A DNA stretch of 50,038 bases from contig JAAYLX010000023.1 in the NCBI GenBank assembly GCA_012521705.1, positions 1 through 50,038 of the forward strand, written 5' to 3'. This DNA comes from Clostridiaceae bacterium. Its GTDB lineage: Bacteria > Bacillota > Clostridia > DSM-8532. Positions 7,594-16,016 of this stretch are shown here, piece by piece. The position numbers and the translations under genes were made by a program. Position 1 is the first letter of the stretch. Each line of letters starts with the position of its first letter. The notes under the pieces are model-generated. The model was not told where the DNA came from and ran no database searches. It saw only the letters and a list, made by a program, of their open reading frames with translations.

Positions 7594-8706
7594 CTATGGT
7601 CTGAGTATTTCCCTGATAGTGTTTTCAAGAAACTCTACGCGGTTTTCAAGTTCCCTGATTCTCATGTAAAGTACGTCATTGTCATTATTGACGCCATGCT
7701 TTTGCTGGGCGAGTTTTTTAATGTCAAAAGGAAAGCTGAGGCCACTTCCGAAAAGCATGGGAATTGTGTCCGATTTGAAGTAAATATCCTCTTTATGGTT
7801 TGACTGGAATTTGCATTTTAAAGGGATATCCCTGCCGGTAATATCAATGCGGTTTTCCTCTGTAACTGCTGAGCAGTTCTGGTCTATCGCATATACAATA
7901 AAGGCATTTTTCAGGGTGCGGATTACATAGGGGGTATTGTGTATTACCAAAAGACTGTCGGTTCCCTGTCCGGTAGATGCATTGAATACTTCGAATCCTT
8001 TTGAGAATTTGTTAAGTATGGTATCAAATTTGAATATAACTGTGTTTTCATCCCCCTCGTCACATGAGGCAAGCACATATACGGGACCGCTTCTGTCAGC
8101 CACTGCCTGCAATCTGTGGGACGCATTGTAGGGGAAGGGGGTGGTGACCGGTCTTGAAACCTTGCCGTCATATATTTTTCTGTGCACCAAAAGGTTTACG
8201 TTCTGGATATTTGTCACGAAAAACATATGTACAGTAACTCCGTCAGAGCATATGGCATAGTTTTTGGCGTCCCTTATAATTACTCCTTCAACCTCAGGCA
8301 TGGTATATACCGAGTCTTCAACTGCCTGATATGTAAGAAGCTGTCTCCTGTTATGGGATACAATATAGAAAATATGTATTTTGCCATCGGCCTCAGCCAG
8401 TTGCACATTATATGGCGAACTTCCGGAAATACGGCTCTCAAGCAAAACAACAGGCTGTTTTACCTCATCGGAAACAGTCATATATATAAGTCTGTCGGAG
8501 TAATCCACAAAACATGTGCTTATATTGTCTTCCGAGTCAATAAGCGCGGCAAAATCTGAAACCGCATTGTCAGAAAGAAGAAAGGGAGGCCCCCATTTGT
8601 TTTTTCTGTCAAGCATGCTCATGTACAGTCCGTTTTTAAACCATATACAATTTATTACACCCATACTGTTTTTCAGTATGTACCTGAAACTCTCATTTGA
8701 AGACAT
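7594..8706 (-). CDS. protein of unknown function, beta-rich with C-terminal coiled coil
   Basis: I do not recognise this 370-residue protein. It has no signal peptide or membrane segment. The first 320 residues are rich in short beta-like segments recurring about every 45-55 residues (for example CFVDYSDRLIYMTV, IHIFYIVSHNRRQLLTY, VHMFFVTNIQNVNLLVH), which suggests a beta-propeller. The last 35 residues (MRIRELENRVEFLENTIREI) are a heptad coiled coil likely to oligomerise the protein. It is divergent from the cysteine-rich gene at 8906 and may share its control region. The ATG at 8706 has a GCAAGGG ribosome site. Confidence 0.7.
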   Translation of the reverse strand: MSSNESFRYILKNSMGVINCIWFKNGLYMSMLDRKNKWGPPFLLSDNAVSDFAALIDSEDNISTCFVDYSDRLIYMTVSDEVKQPVVLLESRISGSSPYNVQLAEADGKIHIFYIVSHNRRQLLTYQAVEDSVYTMPEVEGVIIRDAKNYAICSDGVTVHMFFVTNIQNVNLLVHRKIYDGKVSRPVTTPFPYNASHRLQAVADRSGPVYVLASCDEGDENTVIFKFDTILNKFSKGFEVFNASTGQGTDSLLVIHNTPYVIRTLKNAFIVYAIDQNCSAVTEENRIDITGRDIPLKCKFQSNHKEDIYFKSDTIPMLFGSGLSFPFDIKKLAQQKHGVNNDNDVLYMRIRELENRVEFLENTIREILRP

Positions 8707-8850
8707 ACAATCACGACCCTTGCCACAACATATAATAAATGGAATCCGCAGAGTTTCATAAATGCCATTTCGTGATTTTCTAAAGACAGCTATATTATAA
8801 TGCTATTTATGACCCGCAACGAATATGACCACCTTGTAACCAATTCGGTC

Positions 8851-8882
8851 TGAAGGCATATTATGTCAATGTGAAGGCATAT
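8851..8882 (+). repeat. two direct copies of TGAAGGCATAT, 22 bases apart
   Basis: TGAAGGCATAT occurs at 8851-8861 and again at 8873-8883 or so, starting on about the same face of the helix two turns on, just upstream of the cysteine-rich gene. It could be a regulator site or sporulation-type promoter parts (GCATATT and CATATATT, 15 bases apart), but a start from the second would leave almost no leader. Confidence 0.35.
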
Positions 8883-8905
8883 ATTCTGAAATGGAGGACC
8901 GATAT

Positions 8906-9754
8906 ATGGGCGTTAAAGATCAAGTCGTTCCAGGACTGATAGGCGGCGAAGACATATGCAAACTACGGGAAGCCGTTTGTGTTCATGTAGAGAAAGTATA
9001 TGACAATTGCCGTGAAAAAGATTGTATTGAAGATGCGGTAGTGGACTTTGTTGATAATGTACAGGATCTCATCCAAAATGCAGTTAAGGTAAAAACAAAA
9101 GATGCTGAAGTGGTGGCAGTACTTGCCGATCTGGAAGATGTTCCTTTCAAGAGAGGCTTCTTTACTGTTAATGTACGCTATAAAATCCGCGTGGCATGTG
9201 AATTCTGCTATAAGGATGTAACAGGAAACATTGTAAATTCTTCTCCCAAGATTGGCTACGTATGGTTCTCAAAGACAGTTATACTCTTTGGTTCCGAAGG
9301 TAAGGTCAAAATCTTCAAGAGCGTTGACCCGAGCAATACCGTGCCACTCCAGTGTGAAGGATGCAATGACGGTTGCGGCGGATTGGTAGAACAGGATAAT
9401 CTCCCAATCATTAAAGTCGAGGTGGCAGAACCTCTGGTTCTGAATACCCGCATTAAGAGAGTGCATGAAAAACGTTATTGCGGAAATGACGAAGACAGAA
9501 GCGAGGTTAATGCCTTTATTGGCCCTCAGAGAAGAGTAGTTGTAACGATCGGGTTGTTCTCAATTATTAAGCTTGTTCGCCTTGTCCAGCTTTTGATTCC
9601 TGCCTTCAATTTCTGCTACCCCAACAAGGACTGCGTTACTTCTACCGATGAGAATCCTTGCGACATCTTCGATACCATCGAATTTCCGCTGGATCAGTTC
9701 TTCCCTCCGCAGAAATTTGATTTTCCCGGAGCGGAAGACAATAGACATTGTTAA
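8906..9754 (+). CDS. cysteine-rich protein of unknown function
   Basis: The 282-residue product has 14 cysteines, unusual for a cytoplasmic protein in an anaerobe, including a cluster CEGCNDGCGG (about residues 150-160), a CxxC-like ACEFC and a terminal HC. It has no signal peptide; a hydrophobic patch IIKLVRLVQLLIPAFNF lies near 230. The segment CVHVEKVYDNCREKDCIED resembles the start of hypothetical proteins I associate with clostridial genomes, and such cysteine-rich, leaderless proteins are often spore-coat parts; that is inference only. ATG 8906 is chosen because GGAGG (8893-8897) sits 8 bases upstream and overlaps the earlier in-frame ATG at 8891. Confidence 0.75.
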   Translation: MGVKDQVVPGLIGGEDICKLREAVCVHVEKVYDNCREKDCIEDAVVDFVDNVQDLIQNAVKVKTKDAEVVAVLADLEDVPFKRGFFTVNVRYKIRVACEFCYKDVTGNIVNSSPKIGYVWFSKTVILFGSEGKVKIFKSVDPSNTVPLQCEGCNDGCGGLVEQDNLPIIKVEVAEPLVLNTRIKRVHEKRYCGNDEDRSEVNAFIGPQRRVVVTIGLFSIIKLVRLVQLLIPAFNFCYPNKDCVTSTDENPCDIFDTIEFPLDQFFPPQKFDFPGAEDNRHC

Positions 9755-9756
9755 TG

Positions 9757-9776
9757 GGAAGGACCCATGTCCTTCC
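9757..9776 (+). terminator. hairpin after the cysteine-rich gene, weak terminator
   Basis: GGAAGGAC, a CCAT loop and GTCCTTCC form an 8-pair stem immediately after the stop codon. There is no T tract behind it, so it may only stabilise the 3' end. Confidence 0.35.
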
Positions 9777-9884
9777 TCAGGATTGAATGGGGCGGTTCTT
9801 TGTAAATCCTGTATACAGAGAATCGGCCCATTTCTTCATTGTTTTCATTTCTGATAAAATAACTTACCAAAATTTTTAGAAAAG

Positions 9885-9914
9885 TTGCAGTTTTCATTGA
9901 TATTTGTATATAAT
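9885..9914 (+). promoter_or_regulatory. probable promoter of the diguanylate cyclase / V-ATPase operon
   Basis: TTGCAG (9885-9890) and a consensus TATAAT (9909-9914) with an 18-base spacer, 61 bases before the cyclase ATG. No promoter fits in the 16 bases between the cyclase and the first ATPase gene. Confidence 0.5.
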
Positions 9915-9974
9915 GGAAACAGAGTAAGTTCCGGTTTTTTGCCTGAGATACAAAAGAAACATGTGAGGTAAGAC

Positions 9975-11162
9975 ATGAGGAAAATCATTGCTGTTGTGAC
10001 ACCTTTTATACTTGTCGTGACTGCATGGACTTTAGCCATCAAATCAGAGTCTATGGGTGTTGCCGCTCAGTCCCTGTTCAGTGTCTTGCCTTATGTTTTC
10101 GCAGTTCTCGCAATTATTCTGAGCACATGGTACCAAAACAGCAATTCTTTTTTTTTCACTTGCCTGTTGCTGATTTCATATATTTACATGACGGTTTTGT
10201 CCAAAACTCCTGCAATGCTTTTCGAAACCATATCCATCCTGAGTGTACTGTTGCCCATAAATGCCGTATGGCTTAGTTTTTCGCAGGAGAGGGGCATCAT
10301 CAGCACTTACGGAAGGAATAAGGCTATCATAATTGGCGCACAGGTGTTGTGGGCGCTGATAAGTATCATGACCAAGTCCTCGATCAAAATACCGGCTGAG
10401 TTCAGCCTTCCAATTATTAATCTCAAAGCACCTGCGATTGTATTGTACATAGTGTGCATATTCGTGCTGTTAATGAATTATATTTTTAAGGGTCAGTATT
10501 TGAGTCTGATTTTTGTAGCCGTATTAATTGAAACTTTTATAATGCTGCATTTCGCGCACCGTCACCTAATTGTCGCCATCTTCATGTCAAGTATTTTTGT
10601 CATTATGGTTCTGGCACTTATTGAAATTTTCTACTCGCTGGCATTTTATGACCCCCTTACCGGTGTTTTTTCAAGAAGGGCTCTGGAACAGGAATTTTTG
10701 AAGCTGAGAGGGTCATATATCATAGCAATGGTGGACTTGGACCATTTTAAAAAGATTAACGATACCTATGGTCATGATGTGGGTGACCAGGTTCTTAAAA
10801 TGGTGGCTTCCGTGCTTCGCCAGTATGCTGGTACTTCCAGGGTCTTTCGATACGGGGGCGAAGAATTTGTTGCAATTTTCACAGAAATGAGTTATAATCA
10901 AGCAGTGTTTAAAATGGACAATGTTAGAAAACTAATCGCTAACCGAAAGTTTGTTATCAGAGATAAGAATCGTCCTGAAGTCAAACCTGATAATGTAACG
11001 ACTAGTCATAACGCTTTTCAAAACACTATAAATATTACAGTCAGCATAGGTCTTTCTCAAAAGAATAATCTCCTGAAAACGCCTTATGAAGTATTAAAAA
11101 AAGCAGACGAGGCACTATATAAATCAAAAAACAGTGGAAGGAATTGCATAACAAAGATTTAA
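9975..11162 (+). CDS. membrane diguanylate cyclase (GGDEF domain)
   Basis: Predicted to make cyclic di-GMP from two GTP. The first roughly 215 residues hold about six or seven hydrophobic membrane segments with no recognised sensor domain. A GGDEF domain follows from FYDPLTGVFSRRALEQE. The active-site motif is RYGGEEF (GGEEF at 294-298), a catalytically competent variant; MVDLDHFKKINDTYGH carries the metal and GTP residues. The allosteric RxxD site is lost (Ala285 and Ser288 at those positions), so product inhibition is unlikely. An insertion of about 25 polar residues (RDKNRPEVKPDNVTTSHNAF) precedes the last strand. The stop is 16 bases before the V-ATPase operon, so it may be its first gene. 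Confidence 0.9.
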   Translation: MRKIIAVVTPFILVVTAWTLAIKSESMGVAAQSLFSVLPYVFAVLAIILSTWYQNSNSFFFTCLLLISYIYMTVLSKTPAMLFETISILSVLLPINAVWLSFSQERGIISTYGRNKAIIIGAQVLWALISIMTKSSIKIPAEFSLPIINLKAPAIVLYIVCIFVLLMNYIFKGQYLSLIFVAVLIETFIMLHFAHRHLIVAIFMSSIFVIMVLALIEIFYSLAFYDPLTGVFSRRALEQEFLKLRGSYIIAMVDLDHFKKINDTYGHDVGDQVLKMVASVLRQYAGTSRVFRYGGEEFVAIFTEMSYNQAVFKMDNVRKLIANRKFVIRDKNRPEVKPDNVTTSHNAFQNTINITVSIGLSQKNNLLKTPYEVLKKADEALYKSKNSGRNCITKI

Positions 11163-11178
11163 TCTTGGGAGGTTTTTA

Positions 11179-11496
11179 ATGGAAAACATTCTTACCGGCA
11201 TTCTATCCTGCGAAGAGGAAGCCTTTAAGCTCCAGGAAGATGCAAAAAAACAGTCTCTTGAAATTATCGCCGAAGCAAGAAAAAAAGCTGCAGACTTATT
11301 GGAAAAATCATTGGCTGAGGGTGAAGCCCTTGTCGACAGCTTGATCCAACAGGCAAAAAAAGAAAGTCTTGAGGAATTGAAACGGCAGGAAGCCTTAGCA
11401 TCCGACCAGGGGCTAAAGTCTATCCCTAAGCAGAAATTGGATGATGCAGTAGATTTTATTGTGGAAAGTGTTGTGAATAACCCATGGCAGTGGTAA
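11179..11496 (+). CDS. V-type ATPase peripheral stalk subunit, H/G-like
   Basis: A 105-residue, almost wholly helical and charged protein at the head of the V-ATPase operon, as expected for the small stalk subunit (AhaH/NtpF type) that pairs with subunit E to form the peripheral stator. Heptad-like stretches run through EEAFKLQEDAKKQSLEI and ARKKAADLLEKSLAEGEALV. The start has GGGAGG seven bases upstream. The 3' end overlaps the subunit I gene by 13 bases, which implies coupled translation. Assignment is from position and composition more than from motifs. Confidence 0.75.
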   Translation: MENILTGILSCEEEAFKLQEDAKKQSLEIIAEARKKAADLLEKSLAEGEALVDSLIQQAKKESLEELKRQEALASDQGLKSIPKQKLDDAVDFIVESVVNNPWQW

Positions 11497-13484
11497 GAAT
11501 GAACAGAATTACCATACTCGGGCTGAAGAAGGAACGATCTTCACTGTTGGAGTCCTTGCAGAAGCTTGGTGTGGTGGAAATAAAACAGGAGCAACCTGAC
11601 GAAGAAATCAAAGACCGGGTCCACAATTCCAATGTTCAGAATGAACTGATGAAAATAGATACAATCATTTCCGACTTTGAAAGAGCTTTGACCATTTTGG
11701 ACAGTTATGTCCCGGTTAGTAAGCCTATGTTTTCCTCACGCAGGACAGTTTCCGAAGCCGAATATTCAGAAACGATGAAGAGCCGTGATGAAGCAATTAA
11801 TATTGCGAAAAAGGTTATTCTTCTTGAAGAAGAAGTTGCCAAAATAAGAAGTGAGGAAAACCGTCTCAACAATTTGTCGGCATCCTTGACCCCGTGGGTG
11901 GATGCGGATATTCCTCTCAATGTTACCGGAACACATTATACTGTTTGTTTAATGGGAACTATTCCCGCTACTTACAGTCTGGATAACTTTTCAGAAACAC
12001 TCAGCAGCCAGTGCCCGGAGTCGGTTCTTATAAGAGGTATTGGCAGCCGTGAACATCATTATATAGCCATAATTGCCCATAAAGCAATTGAGGCGGATAT
12101 TCTCTCCCTGTTAAGAAATTATGGATTTAACAGGATTTCATTGAGAGAAGTTGAAGGAACCGCCAGAGAAGGAAAAGTATTTATTCAGAAGAGATTGGCT
12201 GACCTTTCAGAAGAACGTGAAATAAGGATATCAGCCATAAAAGAACTGGCAGGCTCAAGAGAAATGCTTGAAGTGGTCTCTGACGGATTCAGAATGGAAA
12301 GGGCAAGAATAGAAGGCAGAAGCCGTCTTTTGTCAACCCGTTCTGTATTCCTTTTAAAGGGCTGGTTGCCTGCTGAACTTTCCGATAAGGTAAAAGAATA
12401 CATTTCAGAAAACTATTTTTGCGCTGTCGAGATAGAAGAGCCAGGTGATGACGAGGAGTATCCAGTGCTTCTCCAAAACGGTTCTGTGGTAGAATCGATA
12501 TCTCCTGTCATCAATATGTATGGTCTTCCTTCAAGCAGGGAGCTTGACCCCAGCGCTTTCACCATGCCATTTTTCATTTTCTTCTTCGGTCTTATGCTGG
12601 GAGACGGCGGTTACGGAATATTAATGGCTCTGATAACCGGTTTTATCCTGAAGAAGTATAAATTAGAAGAATCAACCAGGCGTTTTATCAAATTGCTGTT
12701 TTACTGCGGACTTTCGTCAATCCTGGCCGGTTTTCTCTTTGGAAGCTGGTTTGGTATTGCAAGTCTCACAAAAACAGCGCTGTTGATTGTCCCTACAGAG
12801 CAGCCTGAGCTTATGATGAGCTATTCCATACTTCTTGGAATCATTCACATGTACACCGGAATGTTTGTTAAAGCTCTCAACTATATACGCCGCAAACAAT
12901 ATTTTGATGCTATATGTGATGTATTTTTCGTATACATCATGCTGAGCGGCTTTGTTCTTTCACTTCTGCCCTATGCTCCGGGCATAGCCGTTTCCAGCTC
13001 AAGCAGCATTGTCAAAACCGGTAACAATCTCTTCCTGATAGGAGTAGCATTAGTATTGCTTACTCAGGGAAGGAAATCAAAGAGTATTTTCGGAAAGATT
13101 TTCGGAGGCTTGCCGAAGCTTTATGACATTGTAGGCTTTTTCGGAGATTGCCTTTCATATATCAGAATACTGGCATTGGGACTTGCCTCAGCCATTATAG
13201 GCGACATTGTAAATACTCTGGCGAGTTCGTTCGGTGGGTTTATACTCGTTAAAATATTAACTATGACTCTTGTGCTCGTCGTCGGCCATTTAATAAACTT
13301 CCTCTTAAATGCTCTGGGAGCTTATGTCCACTCCTGCCGACTTCAGTACCTTGAGTTCTTCGGAAAATTCCTCGAAGGCGGAGGCGAAGCCTTTAAGCCA
13401 TTCAAGGCTGAAACCAAATACATTCTTGTAAATAATGAAATTTCTGAGTTATTTAATACCAGGGCAAAGTCCCGGGTAGCATAA
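11484..13484 (+). CDS. ntpI: V-type ATP synthase subunit I (membrane stator)
   Basis: Large membrane subunit that carries the ion half-channels and connects the peripheral stalks to the rotor ring. Residues 1-340 are the soluble arm with coiled-coil segments; the N-terminus MAVVRMNRITILGLKKER is typical. Residues 350-650 hold about seven or eight membrane helices, beginning at MPFFIFFFGLMLGDGGYG, a family signature. The conserved arginine facing the rotor glutamate is probably that in HSCRLQYLEFFGKF near the C-terminus. The length of 666 aa is usual. It overlaps the upstream stalk gene and is followed by the K subunit after 27 bases. Confidence 0.95.
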   Translation: MAVVRMNRITILGLKKERSSLLESLQKLGVVEIKQEQPDEEIKDRVHNSNVQNELMKIDTIISDFERALTILDSYVPVSKPMFSSRRTVSEAEYSETMKSRDEAINIAKKVILLEEEVAKIRSEENRLNNLSASLTPWVDADIPLNVTGTHYTVCLMGTIPATYSLDNFSETLSSQCPESVLIRGIGSREHHYIAIIAHKAIEADILSLLRNYGFNRISLREVEGTAREGKVFIQKRLADLSEEREIRISAIKELAGSREMLEVVSDGFRMERARIEGRSRLLSTRSVFLLKGWLPAELSDKVKEYISENYFCAVEIEEPGDDEEYPVLLQNGSVVESISPVINMYGLPSSRELDPSAFTMPFFIFFFGLMLGDGGYGILMALITGFILKKYKLEESTRRFIKLLFYCGLSSILAGFLFGSWFGIASLTKTALLIVPTEQPELMMSYSILLGIIHMYTGMFVKALNYIRRKQYFDAICDVFFVYIMLSGFVLSLLPYAPGIAVSSSSSIVKTGNNLFLIGVALVLLTQGRKSKSIFGKIFGGLPKLYDIVGFFGDCLSYIRILALGLASAIIGDIVNTLASSFGGFILVKILTMTLVLVVGHLINFLLNALGAYVHSCRLQYLEFFGKFLEGGGEAFKPFKAETKYILVNNEISELFNTRAKSRVA

Positions 13485-13511
13485 TATAAATTATTTCAGG
13501 AGGAAACTTCT

Positions 13512-13985
13512 ATGACAGGAAAGTTTGTTGATCTATTCTTAATCCCTCAGATTTGGGCATTTTTAGGAGCCGCAATTGCGTTTTTGGTAGCTGCTTTAGG
13601 TTCTGCCAGAGGTTGCGGAATTGCCGGACAGGCTGCCGCAGGAGTAGTTGCTGAAGATCCAAGTAAATTTGGTGCTACAATGATCCTTCAGGCACTTCCA
13701 TCAACCCAGGCTATCTACGGCTTTGTTATTGCCTTCATGATTCTTGGCAAGCTGTCAGATACAATGACTCTTCAGCAGGGACTTGCACTTCTTGCAACCG
13801 GTCTTCCTGCAGGTATAGTTGGTTATGTATCTGCTTTATTCCAGGGCAAAGTATCAACAGCCGGTATTCATCTTGTTGCCAAAAGACCTGAATCTTTAGG
13901 AAGCGGTATTATCTATGCTCTTATGGTAGAATTGTTCGCTATATTGGCACTTGTTGTTTCCATTCTTATGCTTGGCAGAATTTAA
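13512..13985 (+). CDS. ntpK: V-type ATP synthase subunit K (rotor ring proteolipid), sodium-type residues
   Basis: Rotor-ring subunit that binds and carries the coupling ion. The 157 residues form two hairpins, four membrane helices, a doubled form as in Enterococcus hirae NtpK. The carboxylate is Glu140 in ALMVELFAILA; the first hairpin has no carboxylate at the equivalent site. The E. hirae sodium ligands Leu61, Thr64, Gln65, Gln110 and Glu139 correspond here, shifted by one, to Leu62, Thr65 and Gln66 (ALPSTQAIYGF), Gln111 (LFQGKVSTAG) and Glu140. Sodium coupling is therefore predicted. GGAGGA precedes the ATG. Confidence 0.95.
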   Translation: MTGKFVDLFLIPQIWAFLGAAIAFLVAALGSARGCGIAGQAAAGVVAEDPSKFGATMILQALPSTQAIYGFVIAFMILGKLSDTMTLQQGLALLATGLPAGIVGYVSALFQGKVSTAGIHLVAKRPESLGSGIIYALMVELFAILALVVSILMLGRI

Positions 13986-14006
13986 GGAATAAGAAGGGGC
14001 TATATA

Positions 14007-14615
14007 ATGAATATTTCAAGTGGTGTTGAAAAGATCAAGAACAGGATTATTACCGATTCCCAAGCCTTATGTGAAAAGATTTTGGAGGATGCCAGGCTTG
14101 AAGCCCGGAGTATAATTGAAAACGCCGAAAAAGAGGCCTTGCAAAAGGTTACCATAATGACCGAGAAGGCAAAGGAAGAAGCAGAGCAAATTAAGAAAAG
14201 GATGCAGGCTGTCGCGGAGCTTGAAGAAAGAAAGCGTTCCTTAAAGTTCCGTCAGGATCTGGTTGAAGAAGCTTTCAAAAAGGCTCTGGACCGTATTTCA
14301 TCCTTGCCCGATGAAGATTATTCTGCTTTCCTGGAAAAAATGATTATAAAAGCAGTCAGAGAAGGCAAAGGAGAAATAATACTTGGTAAAAAGGACAAAG
14401 AACGACTTGGCAAAGACTTTATCTCCAGAGTCAATAAGAAGCTTGAAAAAGAGGGTAAAAAAGCTGAACTGGTTCTGGCAGAAGGAAGTCTAAATTCGCT
14501 GGGTGGTTTTGTTTTAACATATGGGGATATGGAGATTAACTGCTCTCTGGAAACTATTATGAGTATGGCAAGACCGGCGCTGGAATCAAGAGTGGCTGAA
14601 ATTCTGTTTGGATAA
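14007..14615 (+). CDS. ntpE: V-type ATP synthase subunit E (peripheral stalk)
   Basis: Stator subunit of 202 aa. The N-terminal 100 residues are a long charged coiled coil (IENAEKEALQKVTIMTEKAK and onward) and the C-terminal half is the globular domain that caps the A/B head, with the family segment SLNSLGGFVLTYGDMEINCS followed by an ESRVAEILFG end. It sits between K and C in the usual bacterial order and would pair with the small H/G-like subunit encoded first in the operon. Confidence 0.93.
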   Translation: MNISSGVEKIKNRIITDSQALCEKILEDARLEARSIIENAEKEALQKVTIMTEKAKEEAEQIKKRMQAVAELEERKRSLKFRQDLVEEAFKKALDRISSLPDEDYSAFLEKMIIKAVREGKGEIILGKKDKERLGKDFISRVNKKLEKEGKKAELVLAEGSLNSLGGFVLTYGDMEINCSLETIMSMARPALESRVAEILFG

Positions 14616-14625
14616 AGGAGTTTTT

Positions 14626-15639
14626 ATGGGTAGAATCAGGGAAGAGGATTATGCCTATGCAGCAGCGCATATCCGTGCTATCGAAATGAAACTCATAACT
14701 GAAAATAAGATGAACAGGCTTTTAGATATGGTCAACCCTGAAGATGCAATTAAATTTTTGACAGAATCAGGGTATGGAGCTGACCTTCCGGACAGCTATA
14801 AAAGCCTGACTGGTGTGGAGAAGCTCTTTGACGCTGAACAAAAGAAGGCTTATAATCTTTTGATTGACGTACTGCCTGATTCCCAGCCTGTTCGCCTTTT
14901 TCAGAAGCGTTATGATTACCTTAATACCAAACTTATTCTCAAAGCTGAGTTCCTGGGAATAGATGTATTGGAACGCTTGTCCCCTCTTGGAACCATCAGC
15001 CCGGAAAAACTTCTGAAGTATATTTCCGAACGGAATTACAAAGAGCTGCCCGAAATACTTGCCGGAGCAGTTGAGGAAAGCCTTGATGCTTTCAGTCTTA
15101 CAAGAGATCCCCAACTTATTGATTTCATAGTTGACAGAGCAAGCTACAGAAATATGCTTGCTGATGCTGAAGATTATGGTGACCCATTCCTTGTTGAGCT
15201 TGTGAAAAGACTTATAGACGTTTCCAATATCCGGGTGTTTATCAGAGCCAAAATACTGAAACAAACATCAGATTTTATTGGAAAAGTATTTATCAGTGGC
15301 GGAAGCATACCCGATGACAGCCTTAAAAATCTGGCAGAATCAAGTCTGGAGGATTTCTTGCAGAACTTGAAAACTTACCAGCTTGAAAAGCTGTCCTTAA
15401 GACTTTTGAAAGTCTTTGAGGAGAATAAGGGAATATCAGAAGTGGAAAAAGTTCTGGACGATTATATAATTGAGTTTTTGAAATCCAGTAAATATGTGAC
15501 CCTGGGAATAGAGCCGGTAATTGCTTATTTGTTTTTCAAAGAGACTGAAATCAAAAACGCACGCCTTATATTAACCGGTCTTGTCAACAGGATTCCACCG
15601 GAAACTATAAAAGAAAGGCTGAGGATGGGTTATGCATAA
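14626..15639 (+). CDS. ntpC: V-type ATP synthase subunit C (rotor-axle socket)
   Basis: AC39-type subunit that couples the central axle to the K ring; soluble and largely helical. The N-terminal EEDYAYAAAHIRAIEMKLI and the C-terminal region EPVIAYLFFKETEIKNARLI are typical of the family. ATG 14626 is chosen because AAAGGAG (14614-14620) lies five bases upstream, giving 337 aa and no overlap with subunit E; an in-frame TTG at 14608 is disfavoured. The stop lies inside the start of subunit F. Confidence 0.93.
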   Translation: MGRIREEDYAYAAAHIRAIEMKLITENKMNRLLDMVNPEDAIKFLTESGYGADLPDSYKSLTGVEKLFDAEQKKAYNLLIDVLPDSQPVRLFQKRYDYLNTKLILKAEFLGIDVLERLSPLGTISPEKLLKYISERNYKELPEILAGAVEESLDAFSLTRDPQLIDFIVDRASYRNMLADAEDYGDPFLVELVKRLIDVSNIRVFIRAKILKQTSDFIGKVFISGGSIPDDSLKNLAESSLEDFLQNLKTYQLEKLSLRLLKVFEENKGISEVEKVLDDYIIEFLKSSKYVTLGIEPVIAYLFFKETEIKNARLILTGLVNRIPPETIKERLRMGYA

Positions 15640-15955
15640 GATCGCGGTTATGGGAGACAGGGACAGTATCCTTGGATTTAAAGCTATTGGTTTTGATGTT
15701 TACCCGACTGAAGGACAAGAAGAAGCTGGAGAGCTTCTTGCAAGACTTGCACAGGATGGTTACGCTCTAATATATATTACAGAAGACTTGGCTATCAAGA
15801 TCTCAGACGAAATTTCACGATACAGGAACAGCTATTTTCCTGCGATTATTCTGATTCCGGGGACAAAAGGTCCTCTGGGTATCGGAATGAAAGCGGTTAA
15901 GGAAAGTGTTGAGAAAGCGGTCGGTGCAGATATTTTATCACAGGAAAATCAATGA
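15632..15955 (+). CDS. ntpG: V-type ATP synthase subunit F
   Basis: Small central-axle subunit (107 aa) that binds subunit D and can modulate ATPase activity. The opening IAVMGDRDSILGFKAIGFDV and the segment ALIYITEDLA followed by FPAIILIPGTKGPLG match the AtpF/NtpG Rossmann-like fold. It overlaps the subunit C gene by 8 bases (ATGCATAA), suggesting coupled translation. Sixty-one bases separate it from subunit A, a stretch with no recognisable feature. Confidence 0.93.
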   Translation: MHKIAVMGDRDSILGFKAIGFDVYPTEGQEEAGELLARLAQDGYALIYITEDLAIKISDEISRYRNSYFPAIILIPGTKGPLGIGMKAVKESVEKAVGADILSQENQ

Positions 15956-16016
15956 GTATTTTACAGTTAATTAACACGATTATTCGGGAAATTTCGAAAA
16001 ATGCGAAAGGAATTGA

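Noticed and set aside
8856..8885. Sigma-E type promoter GCATATT/CATATATT before the cysteine-rich gene
   Set aside because: Transcription would begin at the ribosome site itself, leaving no usable leader.
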